Positions 51,527-63,002 of a stretch of 64,000 bases of DNA are shown in pieces (the first letter of the stretch is position 1; the number at the start of each line of letters is the position of its first letter). A program made the position numbers and the translations under genes. The stretch covers positions 1 to 64,000 of the forward strand of contig JADJWZ010000021.1 of assembly GCA_016716125.1 (NCBI GenBank), read 5' to 3'. The stretch comes from Ignavibacteria bacterium. Lineage in GTDB: Bacteria; Bacteroidota; Ignavibacteria; Tepidaquicellales; Tepidaquicellaceae. The notes under the pieces are model-generated. The model did no database searches. It saw only the letters and a program-made list of their open reading frames with translations, and had not been told where the DNA came from.

Positions 51527-52391
51527 TCAGAAGACAAATGTCATGCCTAATTTAAAAGTCTCATATCTCAAAGGAGCCGAACTGACAAACGGCCAGTACA
51601 TCTGATCTTTTTTAAGCTGGTAGAATCCGTATTCATAAGCGTTCAGTAAAATAAAATTAACGAACGTTCCTGCGACCGGAGAATTTTTCATGACGGCTTT
51701 TGTAAAAGTTTCCAGTAAACCAAATCCTGCATATTCAATTACCGTGCTCATTAATTGTTTACCAGCCAGATGTCTGGGAAATATATCCGCCGTCTCATAT
51801 TTCGGCTGTATGGAAAATCCTTTAGTGATCTGTAAATTTATTCCGGCTTCAAATGAACTTCCGAATCTGAATACTCCCGCCATATTATCAAGCTGCGAAT
51901 AATAATTTTCATCAAACTGGATGATGAATTATCAGTTTGTTTGTCATATTTGAAATTCGACCAGTTAAAGTATGCGAACTGTAAGGAAGAATTGCAGCTG
52001 ACTTACCGAGAGAAACTCCATATCCGCTTTTATTACCAAATCCGAATTTCCATACATTTGAATTAATTCCTGAATTATTTTTCTTTATCGAATTATCCTG
52101 CGCATTAAAACTCAGAAACAGGAATCTGTTTTTATATCTGATAATATCTTTCCGGAAATCAGAAGTTTTACTTGAGGTAAAACCGAGATTCAGTTCTATC
52201 AGCCCTGTAGGCGCAAAATCATATCCTGTTCCGCTGAAATTAACATTGGAAACTCCGTATGATATCTCTATGGCCGGTTTACTTTTGAGAAGGCTTTTGA
52301 TTGAATAATCATGGTCAGTATATTTAATCTGAGCCTGAGAAAGTGCCGTAAAAAATAAAAAAAATACTGAAAGAAGTGTGGATTTTTTCAT
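51527..52391 (-). pseudogene. Outer-membrane beta-barrel protein, two frameshifts
   Basis: The N-terminal part from ATG 52391 has a signal peptide (STLLSVFFLFFTALSQAQ) and barrel-like strands. Near 51985 the sense passes to another frame (LQFAYFNWSNFKYDKQTDNS) and near 51925 to a third (DENYYSQLDNMAGVFRFGSS), which ends in a terminal Phe (LGMTFVF). Together about 285 residues. All three pieces keep barrel composition, so the gene is broken by two single-base changes rather than by decay. Confidence 0.75.
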
Positions 52392-52528
52392 AGTTGATTG
52401 ATTTATTTTTTTAATTAATCGTAAAGTGCTTTTACACTTTTTAGACATATTTTGACCGCCTAAGGTTTCATAATAAATCAGATTTAATGACCGGGTAAAA
52501 TTAAAAATTAAATAATATTGATAAAAAA

Positions 52529-52553
52529 AAAGACGGTATAAAATACCGTCTTT
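52529..52553 (-). terminator. Terminator of T9SS cargo gene
   Basis: Stem AAAGACGGTAT / ATACCGTCTTT with a 3-base loop and a T run on the minus strand. Its sequence closely matches that of the terminator at 54130. Confidence 0.85.
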
Positions 52554-52576
52554 AATAAATGTATCTGATAAAAAAT

Positions 52577-53913
52577 TATTTTAGAAGTGTCATTTTCTTT
52601 ATCCCGGTGAAAGTACCCGCTGATAATATATAGAAATAAATTCCGCTCGGATAACCTGCTGCATTCCATTCTACAGTATAATTTCCGGGATTCTGATTTT
52701 CATTTACGAGAACTGAAATTTCGCTGCCAAGAGCGTTATATATAACAAGTTTAACGCTGCTGTTTCTGAATAGAATAATTAATTAAAGTAGATGGATTGA
52801 ACGGATTCGGATAATTTTGAGAAGTTCATACTGAACCGGTACTTTATGCTGATCTCATTATTCAGATTGAAATATTCAAAGTTACCGTTGTAATCTATTT
52901 GCTTTAATCTGTAATTATATGCGCCTGTATTTAATCCTCTGTCTGTATATGAATAGTTTTGTGTCAGAGTAGTTGTACCGTTTCCGTTAACGTAGCCCGC
53001 TTTAATCCAGATTCTGTTTTCAGAAGATCTTTCAATCTCAAACCGGGAATTGTTTGTCTCAGATGAAGTAGTCCAGTTTAAAGTTACCTCATTACCGCTT
53101 ACAGAAGAAGTGAAAGAAGATAGTTCGACAGGAAGTAAAGCGTCTCCGTATCCTAACCCTCTGATATCATCAGATAAATCTATAGCCGCAACACTGACTG
53201 CTCCTGCAGTAGTTATAGTTAAAGCTCTGGAGTTAATATCTGTTGCATAAAATTCACCAGCGCCTTTATAAACAGCACCGAAAATTTCTCCGTGAGCTGC
53301 TCCGGATTGAGGTATTAACGTTTCTGTAAGAGTATTCAGATCTATACGACCCATATTCGCTGAAGAGTTTCCTGACCAGTGATAAAGAAAGTTATCATCT
53401 GAGTTATAAGCAATTACTTCTCCGTCAAAGCCTAAGGAATACGGACCTCCGAGAAAAGTTGGAACTCCGGTAGTTATGTCAACAGTGTAAAGTCTTTCTG
53501 AAAATGCACCGGAACCATTTCCTCCAAATGCATATAAGATCCCCGTTGGAGAAAAAGTAATCGAAGAGAAATTTCCGCCCATACTTCCAATATCCGTGCA
53601 GACACCGGTTTCAGGATTTACTGTTACTAATCTTCTCGGACCGCCGGTTACTCTTACTATTGCATAATATAAGCCATTGACCGGATTCCAGGTTACTGAG
53701 GTTGCCCCTTCTACAGTAAAAGAAGCCAAGGTTAGCTGCGCACCTGAAAACACAGTCCAGGACGGATCATTGAATATCCATATTGAATCCTGAAACGAAG
53801 ATGTACCGACAATGTACGCTTTACTTTGTTTCGGCGATAAAGCTGCAAAAAAGGAGAACTGTTAAAACGATGAAGAAGAATTTCACAATTACGGATCTGT
53901 AATTATTTTTCAT
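52577..53913 (-). pseudogene. Secreted T9SS cargo protein, several frameshifts
   Basis: The start at 53913 gives a signal peptide (VKFFFIVLTVLLF...); a missing T near 53850 breaks it before SKAYIVGTSSFQDSIWIF. The main frame (52779-53753) is a beta-propeller-like surface domain (repeated GGNGSGAFSERLYTVDITTG-type blades) plus a fibronectin-like piece (ALLPVELSSFTSSVSGNEVTL). Two further shifts interrupt the sorting domain, whose pieces (NYPNPFNPSTLINYSI; YTVEWNAAGYPSGIYFY; KKMTLLK) lie in different frames, ending at 52577. Confidence 0.8.
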
Positions 53914-54129
53914 TTTGTTTAAGTTAAGTTAATAAATTAATTCAGATAACACATTAACTAATATTTAATATTAAGCAAAGATAAAAATTATTTACGAAAG
54001 ATCACTAAGATTGGGGTATGTCCTCTTAATTGAGTTTTTAAAATATAAATTTAAATCAAAAATAATAATTTTATTTTAAAGTTCAAATTATTTTTTTGAA
54101 AAGGCATGAAAGAAATTTGCAAATAAAAA

Positions 54130-54155
54130 AAGACGGTATTGTAAAATACCGTCTT
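54130..54155 (-). terminator. Terminator of Omp28-like T9SS cargo gene
   Basis: Stem AAGACGGTATT / AATACCGTCTT, 4-base loop, T run on the minus strand; 25 bp beyond the stop of the 54181 gene. Confidence 0.85.
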
Positions 54156-54180
54156 ATGAATTATTTACTGATACTGAAAT

Positions 54181-56034
54181 TTATTTCAGCAGCATCATTT
54201 TCTTTATGTCTGTAAAATAGTCTGTCTGGATTTTGTAATAATAAATTCCGCTTGGGAAGTTTCCTGCATTGAGAGTATACTGATATGAACCAGGTGTCAG
54301 ATTCTGATTTACAAGTTTTGATACTTCCTTACCGAGCATGTCATAGACAATGATCGATGCAAATGTTGATTTGGCAATATCAAACTTAATTGTAGTTGAC
54401 GGATTAAACGGATTCGGATAATTCTGATAAAGTGAGAATTTATCCGGTACGACCGAGTTGTAATTTGAAATACCAACGTCAATTGTATCATAAACAGCTT
54501 TCTGAACTATTACTGAATTCATATTGAACTGCGCATTAGCATTCGGTCCGGTGTAAGAACCTTCACCCTGACCTTCCCATCTGTTAAAATAATATGTCTT
54601 ACCGTTATGACTGACCTGTAATGCAGACAATGTCAGCGATACAGCTGCGGCAGAATCGATATAATTTCCCACGCCTCCTGAAATAGTTACAGGCAGTCCT
54701 GCCGGCTCTGTAAGTCCGAGCAGTCTGAACTGAACATCATTGATAACTGCGAAGGATGTTTCCGTTGTATTGATATTTATAGTCTGAGACTGCGGTCCTC
54801 CGTTTGTCCAGCTGTTATAGATGTATCTGTTGTTTCCGATTGTCTGTGGTGATATAGCTTCAAGTGTGTGAGATGAATTTAAATCCCATGTGAAAACTCT
54901 CGGAGTTGTATAGTTTGCGCCGTCCACTTTATAAGTAAGTCCTTTTCTGTCTGTACCTGTAACTATATAACTTCTTCCCACAAGATAGTTTATGATAGTT
55001 TTATGAACTTTTCCGCTGGCGCTTGTGCCTGTCAGCAAGATCTGATATTCGCCAACCGGAACAGATCCGTTTGAAGCAACATTTACATTAAGGGAATCCG
55101 GGAAACTGCTCATAACATTTCCATTAGGGAATTCAACTGTTATGCCCGGCGTACCTGAAAGAACCTGAGAAGTAAATGTTACAGCAGATTTAAAACCGTC
55201 AGCAACTGAAGGGATATGAACTTTATATCCTGCATTCTGAGTCTGACCCTGGTTTACTACTCTGTAAGCCGGAGCTGAGAATAAATTGAAATCAAGTGTC
55301 AGAGATCCTGTATTGTGAATCTCAAGTGGAGCTCCCTGTACCATTACTATACTTTCGATTTGCGATGCATTCCATGTAGGATCGATCTGATAAGTATAGT
55401 TCAACGTAATAACTTTTCCGGGCAGAAGAGTTACCCCCTTGTGTCGATTCCATTCGGAAGCATTTTTCTCATAACATCATGAAAAAGCTTTTCGCGTTTG
55501 GAACCGGAGGGAAGGATATGTAACCAATTTTTCTGAAATTACAAAATGAACAGTTGCATTGGGATTTGCAAGCACAGTCTCACAATATATTTTTACAGTA
55601 GAGTTAACTGTGTTACCTGTTCTTGTTTCAGTTAATATTACCGTAACGGGAGAAAGTATATCAGTTCTCTGATTGAAAATATTTTTACTGTTGAAGTGCT
55701 TCCGCCGTAATGCTTGTAACTCCGTCAATACCCAGGTAGGAATTGCATTTATACCGTAATTAGTTCTTCTTGTATTGTTATCTCCGGGATTGATAAGGTA
55801 CATCGGGTCATTTCCGGGAGCCGGCCAGTTCATGTGGTAGCTGATCGATTTTACTTTTGATGGATCTGCAGTGCTTAAAAATGCTTCAAGATTTGGATTG
55901 TTGGAAGCGCATGGTCCGCATGTAGAACTTGTGAATCTTTCGATAATTACTTTTCTGTCACCTGCGTCTGCTGCTTTTATAAAGATCACAAACATAAATG
56001 ACATGAAAAGAATTGAGTAAATTAATTTTTTCAT
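54181..56034 (-). pseudogene. Omp28-like thioredoxin-fold protein with T9SS sorting domain, frameshifted
   Basis: From ATG 56034: signal peptide, then FTSSTCGPCASNNPNLEAFL, a CxxC thioredoxin-like site as in Omp28-related lipid-anchored proteins, and GINAIPTWV with the cis-Pro. Shifts near 55715 and 55495 lead to KLFHDVMRKMLPNGIDTRG, and a five-G run (about 55433-55437) that should be six leads to VTLLPGKVITLNYTYQIDP. The remaining 400 residues are open (54181-55404) and end in a sorting domain (YQNYPNPFNPSTTIKFDI ... MMLLK). About 615 residues if repaired. Confidence 0.82.
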
Positions 56035-56092
56035 AATATTTAATTTATTGAATAAGTCTTTGAGGATTTTTGAAATATAACTTTTTTAATTT

Positions 56093-58180
56093 TTACTTTA
56101 AATACAACATTTTTACATTCTGTATGTAATCACCTGACTGCAGCCTGCAGAAATAAATTCCGCTCGGATAATCTGCAGCATTAAAATTGAATTCATATGT
56201 ACCGATCTGAACTGCGCCGCTGTATAAGACTTCCGTTTCCTTTCCGTTAATGTCATAGACTGATAATTTTATATTCGAATTTTCATTGCTCTCAAATCTT
56301 ATTCTAGTGGATGGGTTGAACGGATTGGGATAATTCTGTAAAAGTCTGAAAGAGGCCGGCAGTTCTGTATTCACAATCTGAATTGATGACACGGCGTCAT
56401 TTCTGTAAAAGAACAATCCGCCTTTTATATTGCCGACAAACAAGTCCGCGTCTGTGTCATTATTTATATCGACAAAATATGGAGCGGCATTCTGATGTAC
56501 ATTTACTCCGCCGTAAGATGTCGTCTGCAATACAAACGAAGGACTTTGAGGTGTGCCGTCATTTCTGTAAAAAGATATCTGACCGTTCAGTCTCCCGATA
56601 AAGAGATCATAATCTCCGTCATTATCTATATCATAAAATCTCGGTACGCTGTCATCTCCCGCGTCAATGCCTGAGTAAAAATTATTTACGAAAGTGAAAT
56701 TAAAAACAGAAGGCGAACCGGTATTTTCATAATAAATGAGTCTGCCGTTCGTTCCGCCGATAAAAAGATCGAGATCATTGTCTCCGTCAATGTCCGCAAA
56801 GCCGGCGTGCTGCTTTGTCCCACAGTAGTAAGTCCGATCTGATATCCCCGTGACTCGAGAGTGAAATTAAAATTTTCAGAGTGCCGGTATTTCTGAAAAA
56901 CCAGAGTGAATCTCTCAGGTAACTTCCGAGCAGCAGGTCGTTATCACCGTCATTATCCAGATCAGCAAAGCACGGCGCATAATTAAAACTTTCCGAGATC
57001 ACCGGAAGTGAATCTGTGATCAGGTAAATGCCGGCGCAGAAACTGTCCCTGTATTTTTATAATAGGCAAGTCTCGAATAATCACTTCCGATCACAAGATC
57101 CTTATCACCGTCATTATCGAGATCTTCAAAAAAAGGATTGCTGCTGCCTCCCGCATCTACGCTTAAAAGAAAATTATCAGTTACCCTGTTGAAAACGGGA
57201 TTGCCTGCGCTTCCGTCATTTCTGTAAAATGTAAAATTATTATCATTCTGTGAAAGGTACAGAACTGATATGAACATATCCATATCACCGTCATTGTCAA
57301 TATCTGTAAATCTTGTGGAGTTATATCCGAGTGAAGAATAAGGAGAATTTCTCGGATAGATAGAATCTGCAATTACTACATTTGGTTCTGAAGCAGTGCC
57401 GTCATTCCTTATAAAATAAATTCCTTTTGAAAACAGGTCTCCCCAGAAAAGATCATAATCATTGTCATTATCTATATCAACAAACTCCAGCGAATTTGCT
57501 CCGTGTCTGTTGTTCAGCGCAGGAGAAATTATCAGAAGATTCTGCCAGATGTCGGATCTGAAAGTTAAAATAAAATTATTTGCCGTACCGGTATTTTCGT
57601 AAAAAGTAATTGTGCCGAGAGACTGACCTGTGAAAAAATCCAGATCACCGTCATTGTCAATGTCACAAAATATAGGGACACAGTTCGCTTCGCTGTAGAT
57701 CACAGTATCTCCTGATGAGCGGAGCTCCTCGATCTCCAGAACATACTGCGGCGAAAATGCATTACCTGTATTTTTAAAATATGAAACAGACTGAAGAGGT
57801 CCTCCTGCAAAAGATCAATATCACCGTCATTGTCTATATCAGCGAAATAAAACCAGTTCTGAAATCTCAGATCCTGAAATCTTGTAGTAACTGGTTTATA
57901 CTGCGGAACCTGCGAGTTACCTGTATTTATATAAAAGTATAAAAGTGTCTGCGTCATAGGAAAAGAAGGTCGAGATCATTATCACCGTCTATATCAACGA
58001 ACTGTATCCGCGCATTATTCTGTCCGCCGTTAAATGGCGCATAGGAATTTCCTGACGGGAGCGTGAAATTAATTCCGTCATACTGCTGAATAAACGGCTG
58101 TGAAAATATATTCTGACTGAAGATTGATAAAATAAAGATAAATACCGCTGAAATTTCAACAGATTAATTTGTGATGCCAT
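56093..58180 (-). pseudogene. FG-GAP/VCBS repeat secreted protein with T9SS sorting domain, many frameshifts
   Basis: Successive open pieces in different frames encode at least nine blades of the FG-GAP type, each with a calcium-loop (DIDNDGDLDFFTG, DIDNDNDYDLFWG, DLDNDGDKDLVIG and similar) followed by an aromatic strand (YYKNTGT). The last piece ends in a sorting domain (LQNYPNPFNPSTRIRF ... VKMLYLK). The start at 58180 overlaps the upstream glycosidase stop by 17 bp. Roughly 690 residues if repaired. Surface adhesin or integrin-like propeller; no enzyme motif. Confidence 0.8.
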
Positions 58181-59936
58181 GTCCTAATTTAAATTCGGAA
58201 CTAACAGATACAGGTAATTTACCTTTGAACTTAATAATTCCATTCATAGCGTTTATAACAGAATTAATTGAAGTCTCAGCATCTGCATATGCGCAGATAT
58301 AAGAGCTTACATCACGAAATCCCTGGATCAGATAAGGATTACCGAAAGAAATAACAATTACTTTTTTACCTGCAGATGTAAGTGAATTTATAAGCGAAAG
58401 CTGTGAAGACGGAAGTCCAACTGTTCCTGTCATTATTTTTACTTTCGCATAGATCGGAATAATAATAACATCTGCGTTTGCGGCGTCAGTAAGTATTTCA
58501 CTGCTGTTGCCAATGTCACCCGACAGATCATAAAAATATGATTCTTTGAAATTATTATTGCTCTCAAATTTTTCCGCGAAATAATTTGAATTAGCTGTTT
58601 CGTTTCCGTTGTTAAGTGAAACTACAAGACATGTTTTTCAGATGCATTTTTTAAACAGGAGAATGTCGCAGTATTTTTACAAGTGTGATTGATTCATCTG
58701 CTATCTGCTGTGATATTTTTTTTGCATTATCAGAATTCACTACTGACGGACTAGAGACAGATCAGTATATTTATTTTTCATGAAATTAAGTTTGCCTTTT
58801 AGCATCAAGTATTTTTCTTCACTGATTCATTTATTCTCTCTTCGGAAATGCTTCCGTTATTAACAGCATTCTCGATCGCATTAATGGTCTTAGTTTCTCC
58901 CTGCGGCATAAGTATCAGATCCACTCCGGCGTTAACGCATTTGAGTGCGACTTCTTCAGTGGTAAAATGTTTTACTATTCCGGCCATATTCAAAGCGTCC
59001 GTAACAACCAGTCCTTTGAATCCCATTTCTTTAATCAGAATGCCGTCAATTAATTTAGCTGACAGGGAAGCCGGCAGAAAATTTTCATCATCGACTGTCG
59101 GCAGCGAAAGGTGAGCGATCATTACTGACATTACGCCCGCGTCTATTGCTTTCTGAAAGGAATTAATTCCAGATTATCGAGTCTGCTTCTTGTAAAATTT
59201 AAAAACAGGAAGGTCGCTGTGAGAATCAATATCAGTATCTCCGTGTCCGGGGAAATGTTTTGCGGTCGCTATCACTCCGCCGTCCTGAAGTCCTTTGATA
59301 AAACTTACGCCAAGCTTTGAAACTATTTCAGGATCTTCACCATAGGATCTTACATTTATTATCGGATTATCCGGATTATTATTTATGTCAAAATACGGGG
59401 CGTAATTCTGATGAATGCCGATCGCCCTGCATTCCTTTGCGCTCTGAAGTCCCATTTCATAAGCAAGGTCGGGATTATTTGTAGCGCCAAGAGCCATATT
59501 ACTGGGGAATAGACTTCCGTCATCAAGACGCATCTTAGTGCCGCGTTCAAAGTCAGCGGACATCAGAAGGGGAGTCTCAGTCAGTCTCTGCAGCTTATTG
59601 ATGAGTTCAGCTTCCTCAAGCGAATTTCCTTTGAAAAAAATAAATCCGCCGATCTTTTCATTTATTATTAAATCGCTCATCCTTTGGAATTCAGCGGAGC
59701 TTTCGGACGGAAGATATCCGTCAGAATAAGAAATTATCATCTGCGCAATTTTCTCTCTCAAATTCATAGACGCTAATTTACTTTCCGTCCATTCATTGTC
59801 AGGTTCAAAAAATGTTTTATCCTTATTATATCCTGAAGTATGAACCTGCTGACATAAGGTTTGATATTTCCGCGGAACTAAAAATTATAAGTATAAGTGA
59901 AAATGTAAAAATTTTTAACGTCGTGTAATTTCTCAT
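58164..59936 (-). pseudogene. Glycoside hydrolase family 3 (beta-N-acetylhexosaminidase-like), frameshifted
   Basis: A signal-like start at 59936 is split from FEPDNEWTESKLASMNLREKIAQMI. The 59174-59767 piece has the GH3 N-domain (LLMSADFERGTKMR, ARGVRSYGEDP-like NVRSYGEDPEIVSKLGVSFI, and the KHFPGHGDTDIDSHSDLP signature of NagZ-type enzymes). The 58805-59131 piece carries the nucleophile Asp (GLVVTDALNMAGI), and 58164-58433 is the GH3 C-domain (KKVIVISFGNPYLI). At least four single-base shifts separate them. Expected to cleave N-acetylglucosaminides such as peptidoglycan fragments; periplasmic. Confidence 0.85.
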
Positions 59937-59942
59937 TAATAT

Positions 59943-60733
59943 TTATTCTTTATCTTTTTTATTTAGATGGTCTGTCATAGCGGTAAAGTATCGCATTACT
60001 TCCATAGGCAGCGGAATGATCATGGTAGAATTTTTTTCCGCGGCGATCTCTGTCATCACCTGAAGATATCTGAGCTGCAGCGCATTGTGACTGCTTCCGA
60101 GGATATCCGAAGCTTCGGCAAGTTTCTGAGCTGACATAAATTCACCTTCTGAATTAATGATCTTCGCGCGCTTGTCTCTTTCTGCTTCCGCCTGACGTGA
60201 CATTGCTCTTATCATTTCCTGAGGCAGATCAACGTTTTTAAGTTCGACATTCAAAACCTGAATTCCCCACGGTTCGGTTTCTCTGTCTATAAGTTCGCAG
60301 CTTACTGTTCACCAGATCCCTGTGAGTAAGCAGATCATCAAGATCCCTGACCTGTTACAGTTCTTAAAGTGTTGTCTGAGAAATTAAAGATGTAGCGTAC
60401 ATAAAATCCTCAACCTGAATAATAGCTTTATTCGGATCGACCACTCCTGAAATAAACTACGGCATTAACTTTTACAGATACATTATCTTTTGTAATAATA
60501 TCCTGCGGCGGAACGTCGAGTGCAATTGTCCTGAGACTAAGCTTTACCATTTTATCCATAATAGGAATTAAAATAATAAGTCCCGGTCCTTTTACAGCGG
60601 AAAATTTTCCGAGTCTGAAGATCACTCCCCGCTCATACTCATTGAGCACCCTGAATGCGCGGAGAATGATAATGAATAAAATGAATCCTAAAATTCCTGC
60701 AAATACAAAAAATACACCGGCTAATGCATCCAT
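59943..60733 (-). pseudogene. Slipin/stomatin-like SPFH membrane protein, frameshifted
   Basis: The first piece (60428-60733) has an N-terminal TM helix and the SPFH start (VLNEYERGVIFRLGKFSAVKGPG ... RTIALDVPPQDIITKDNVSV). Between 60255 and 60427 the sense (VDPNKAIIQVEDFMYATSLISQTTLRTV) runs in other frames. The last piece (59943-60254) supplies the coiled coil (MIRAMSRQAEAERDKRAKII ... LQLRYLQVMTEIAAEKNSTMIIPLP). About 260 residues, normal for slipins, which organise membrane microdomains and protease partners. It ends 6 bp before the glycosidase gene. Confidence 0.88.
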
Positions 60734-60751
60734 AGTTTAGTATTAATTTAA

Positions 60752-61746
60752 TTAATTAAATATTTCTTTGATCTCTGTTTCATTATAATTTTCTCTGAAG
60801 TCAGTGATCTTTTCTTTAATGGAATTAAAATCACTATACCATTAGTTCCAGTCTGAATTTACTAATATCTTTAAGATTTCTCAGATATCCGGAATAATGT
60901 TTTCTGAACTCCCTGACACCCAGATCTTCACCTTTTAGTTCGCATGCAAGTCTCAGATGTTCGAGGCAGATGTCGGTTTTTTGTTTAACAGTCGGCTCTT
61001 CAGGTACATTACCGTTTTTGAGAAAATACTTTGACTGCTCGAATATCCATGGATTCGTAATCGCCGCCTGTCCTATCATAACTGCATCGGCTTCATATTC
61101 GACGAGAGCGTTTTTCACATCGAAGTGATCCTTTATATTACCGTTTAGTATTACCGGAATCTGAACTCCCGCGTCTTTAATTTTTTTGATCCAGCTCCAG
61201 TCGGCTTCGCCTTTATTTCCCTGATTTCTGAGGCGGCAGTGAACCGTAAGCGCTTGTATGCCGATGCTTTTCGAGAATCCTTGCAACTTCGACTATTACT
61301 ATTGAGTCTTCATCCCATCCGAGTCTTGTCTTTAGTGTAACAGGAAGTTTAACATTAGTCAGAACAGATTCAGCAATCTTCGCCATCTTCGGAATATCTT
61401 TTTAAAAGTCCCGCTCCGCGCCTCTCATGGCAACATCTTTCACCCAGCAGCCGCGGTTTGTATCAATGAAATCCGGTCCAGGCTTCTTCGGATATTTCGC
61501 CGCCTGCACGAGCACTTCATCATTGCCTCCGAAGATCTCCACAGCGGCAAGGTCTTTCCTCTTCATAAAAAAAATAATTTCGCGCGCTTTCCTCGCATCG
61601 CGGATCAGTCCTTCGGCGGAAATGAATTCGGTATATACAATATCAGCGCCGAGTCTCCTGCAGATAAGTCTGAAAGGCGGCTCGGTAACATCCTCCATAG
61701 GCGCAAGCAGGATCTTACCCGAAAACTGTTTCTGAAATTCATTCAT
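60752..61746 (-). pseudogene. tRNA-dihydrouridine synthase, frameshifted
   Basis: The first piece (61402-61746) has the Dus start (KILLAPMEDVTEPPFRLICRRLGADIVYTEF, VEIFGG). The middle (KIAESVLTNVKLPVTLKTRLGW sense, 61290-61400) runs in other frames. The third piece (60834-61286) has QALTVHCRLRNQ..., VPVILNGNI and DAVMIGQAAITNPWIF (FMN site). A final shift near 60836 replaces the early stop by WYSDFNSIKEKITDF to 60752. About 330 residues, the family norm. Reduces tRNA uridines in the D loop. The first catalytic Cys region falls in the damaged middle. Confidence 0.87.
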
Positions 61747-61909
61747 GTTTCAAATTTAGTCATTGCAGTATTAATTAGAAATAAATAAAAATGATTTTAT
61801 TTGGATTTTCACTTTTGAATATAGGTGTAGTGATGTTTGGTATTCGTTGATTCCGCTGAGGCGGGTCGTGAATGACAGGTCAGAATTATCCTGCCCGCCT
61901 AATAAAAAA

Positions 61910-61930
61910 AGCGGGACTTTCATCCCGCTT
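61910..61930 (-). terminator. Terminator of the helical-protein gene
   Basis: Stem AAGCGGGA / TCCCGCTT with a 5-base loop and seven T on the minus strand, 40 bp after the 61971 stop. The stretch 61747-61909 otherwise shows only a second, weaker GGCGGG/CCCGCC pairing. Confidence 0.8.
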
Positions 61931-61970
61931 CATTTTATTACTTTACAAATGACAAAGACCGAAGTCTGTA

Positions 61971-62703
61971 TCAGTATTTTTTATTTGAAGTTGTTTTGTA
62001 TTCCGGCGAGGCGGCTCCGTATTTTCTTCGGATGTGTCTCTTCGCCCTTGAAGCGCGGTCTTTAAGTCCGTGTCCGCTTTCAAAGTAATGCATTATTCTG
62101 CTTCTCTCTCCGGCGAACTTTATCTCTCTCAATGCAGTCTTCTCAAGACTATCAGCTGTTTCGGCTTCAAGCGATTCAAGAGAAGTTACGGAAATGGAAC
62201 TGTCAGTCTGTTCGTAAAACCCGAACGTCTTTATTGTTCCGATCAGAGATCTGAAATTCCCGAGACGCGATTTGTACTCCAGCGCAGATACCGAGCTGAA
62301 CTGCGGTTGCGGATCTCCTTCTTTCAGATTTTTTATTACTGTGTTTTTCATTCTGCTGTGTTCGGTTACATTCTCTCCGAGTATGACTTTAATGAGAATA
62401 TTTACACGGTTGTATTCGACCGAACCTTTACCTTTTACCTCAGCGATCTCGGATCTGACATTCCTGCTGACCTTTTCCATTTTTTCAAATGACAGCTTTA
62501 ATGTATCGTTTGCAGCATTGAGTTCAGCAGCTGCAGATTTGTAACCTGTAATTCCTGCGTCAACAGCGTTTACGAATTCCTCGTAGTTAGCCGGCTTTAT
62601 ATCTTCCGATGACGGGTTACAGTGTTAAGTTTTTTACTCTGACCACAAGGTCTTTACTGTTTCTTATTCTGGCTTCCAGAGAAGCGCTTTTATTTTTTGA
62701 CAT
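61971..62703 (-). pseudogene. Conserved hypothetical helical protein (Bacteroidota family), one frameshift
   Basis: Start at 62703 (MSKNKSASLEARIRNSKDLV). One extra base near 62627 (CTGTAACCC for CTGAACCC) makes a false stop; removing it joins KNLTLNPSSEDIKPANYEEF to the long frame. The restored 244-residue protein is all-helical. From memory its landmarks (S-x-LEYKSRLGNFRSLIGTI, then a C-terminal RRKYGAASPEYK) match a common, uncharacterised, paralog-rich Bacteroidota family that ends in a GxxSPEYK motif. No enzymatic residues seen. The 299 bp upstream (62704-63002) contains no gene; TATTAT at about 62733 may be its -10. Confidence 0.65.
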
Positions 62704-63002
62704 GATTCTTTTTTTTTAAAATTTTTAAAACTGTTTGCTATAATACAGTGCGTGCATAGTCATCGTTTTCCGTTTTATCATTGACCGGATCATTTTCAAA
62801 ACTGAAACATATTCATCCTGGTATCTTTTTCACCTGACTGCTCTTCGGGTTATTCAGTCTTCTGAAAATCCGCCTGCCGCTTTGAATGATTACCCGACTT
62901 TGGGAATTTCATATAAACGAGCGGCCGGGAAAAACAGGTCTAGCAGAATTCAAAATTTACAAATATTAACCTAAAATCCCTGATCCGAAAGTTGTGATTA
63001 TT

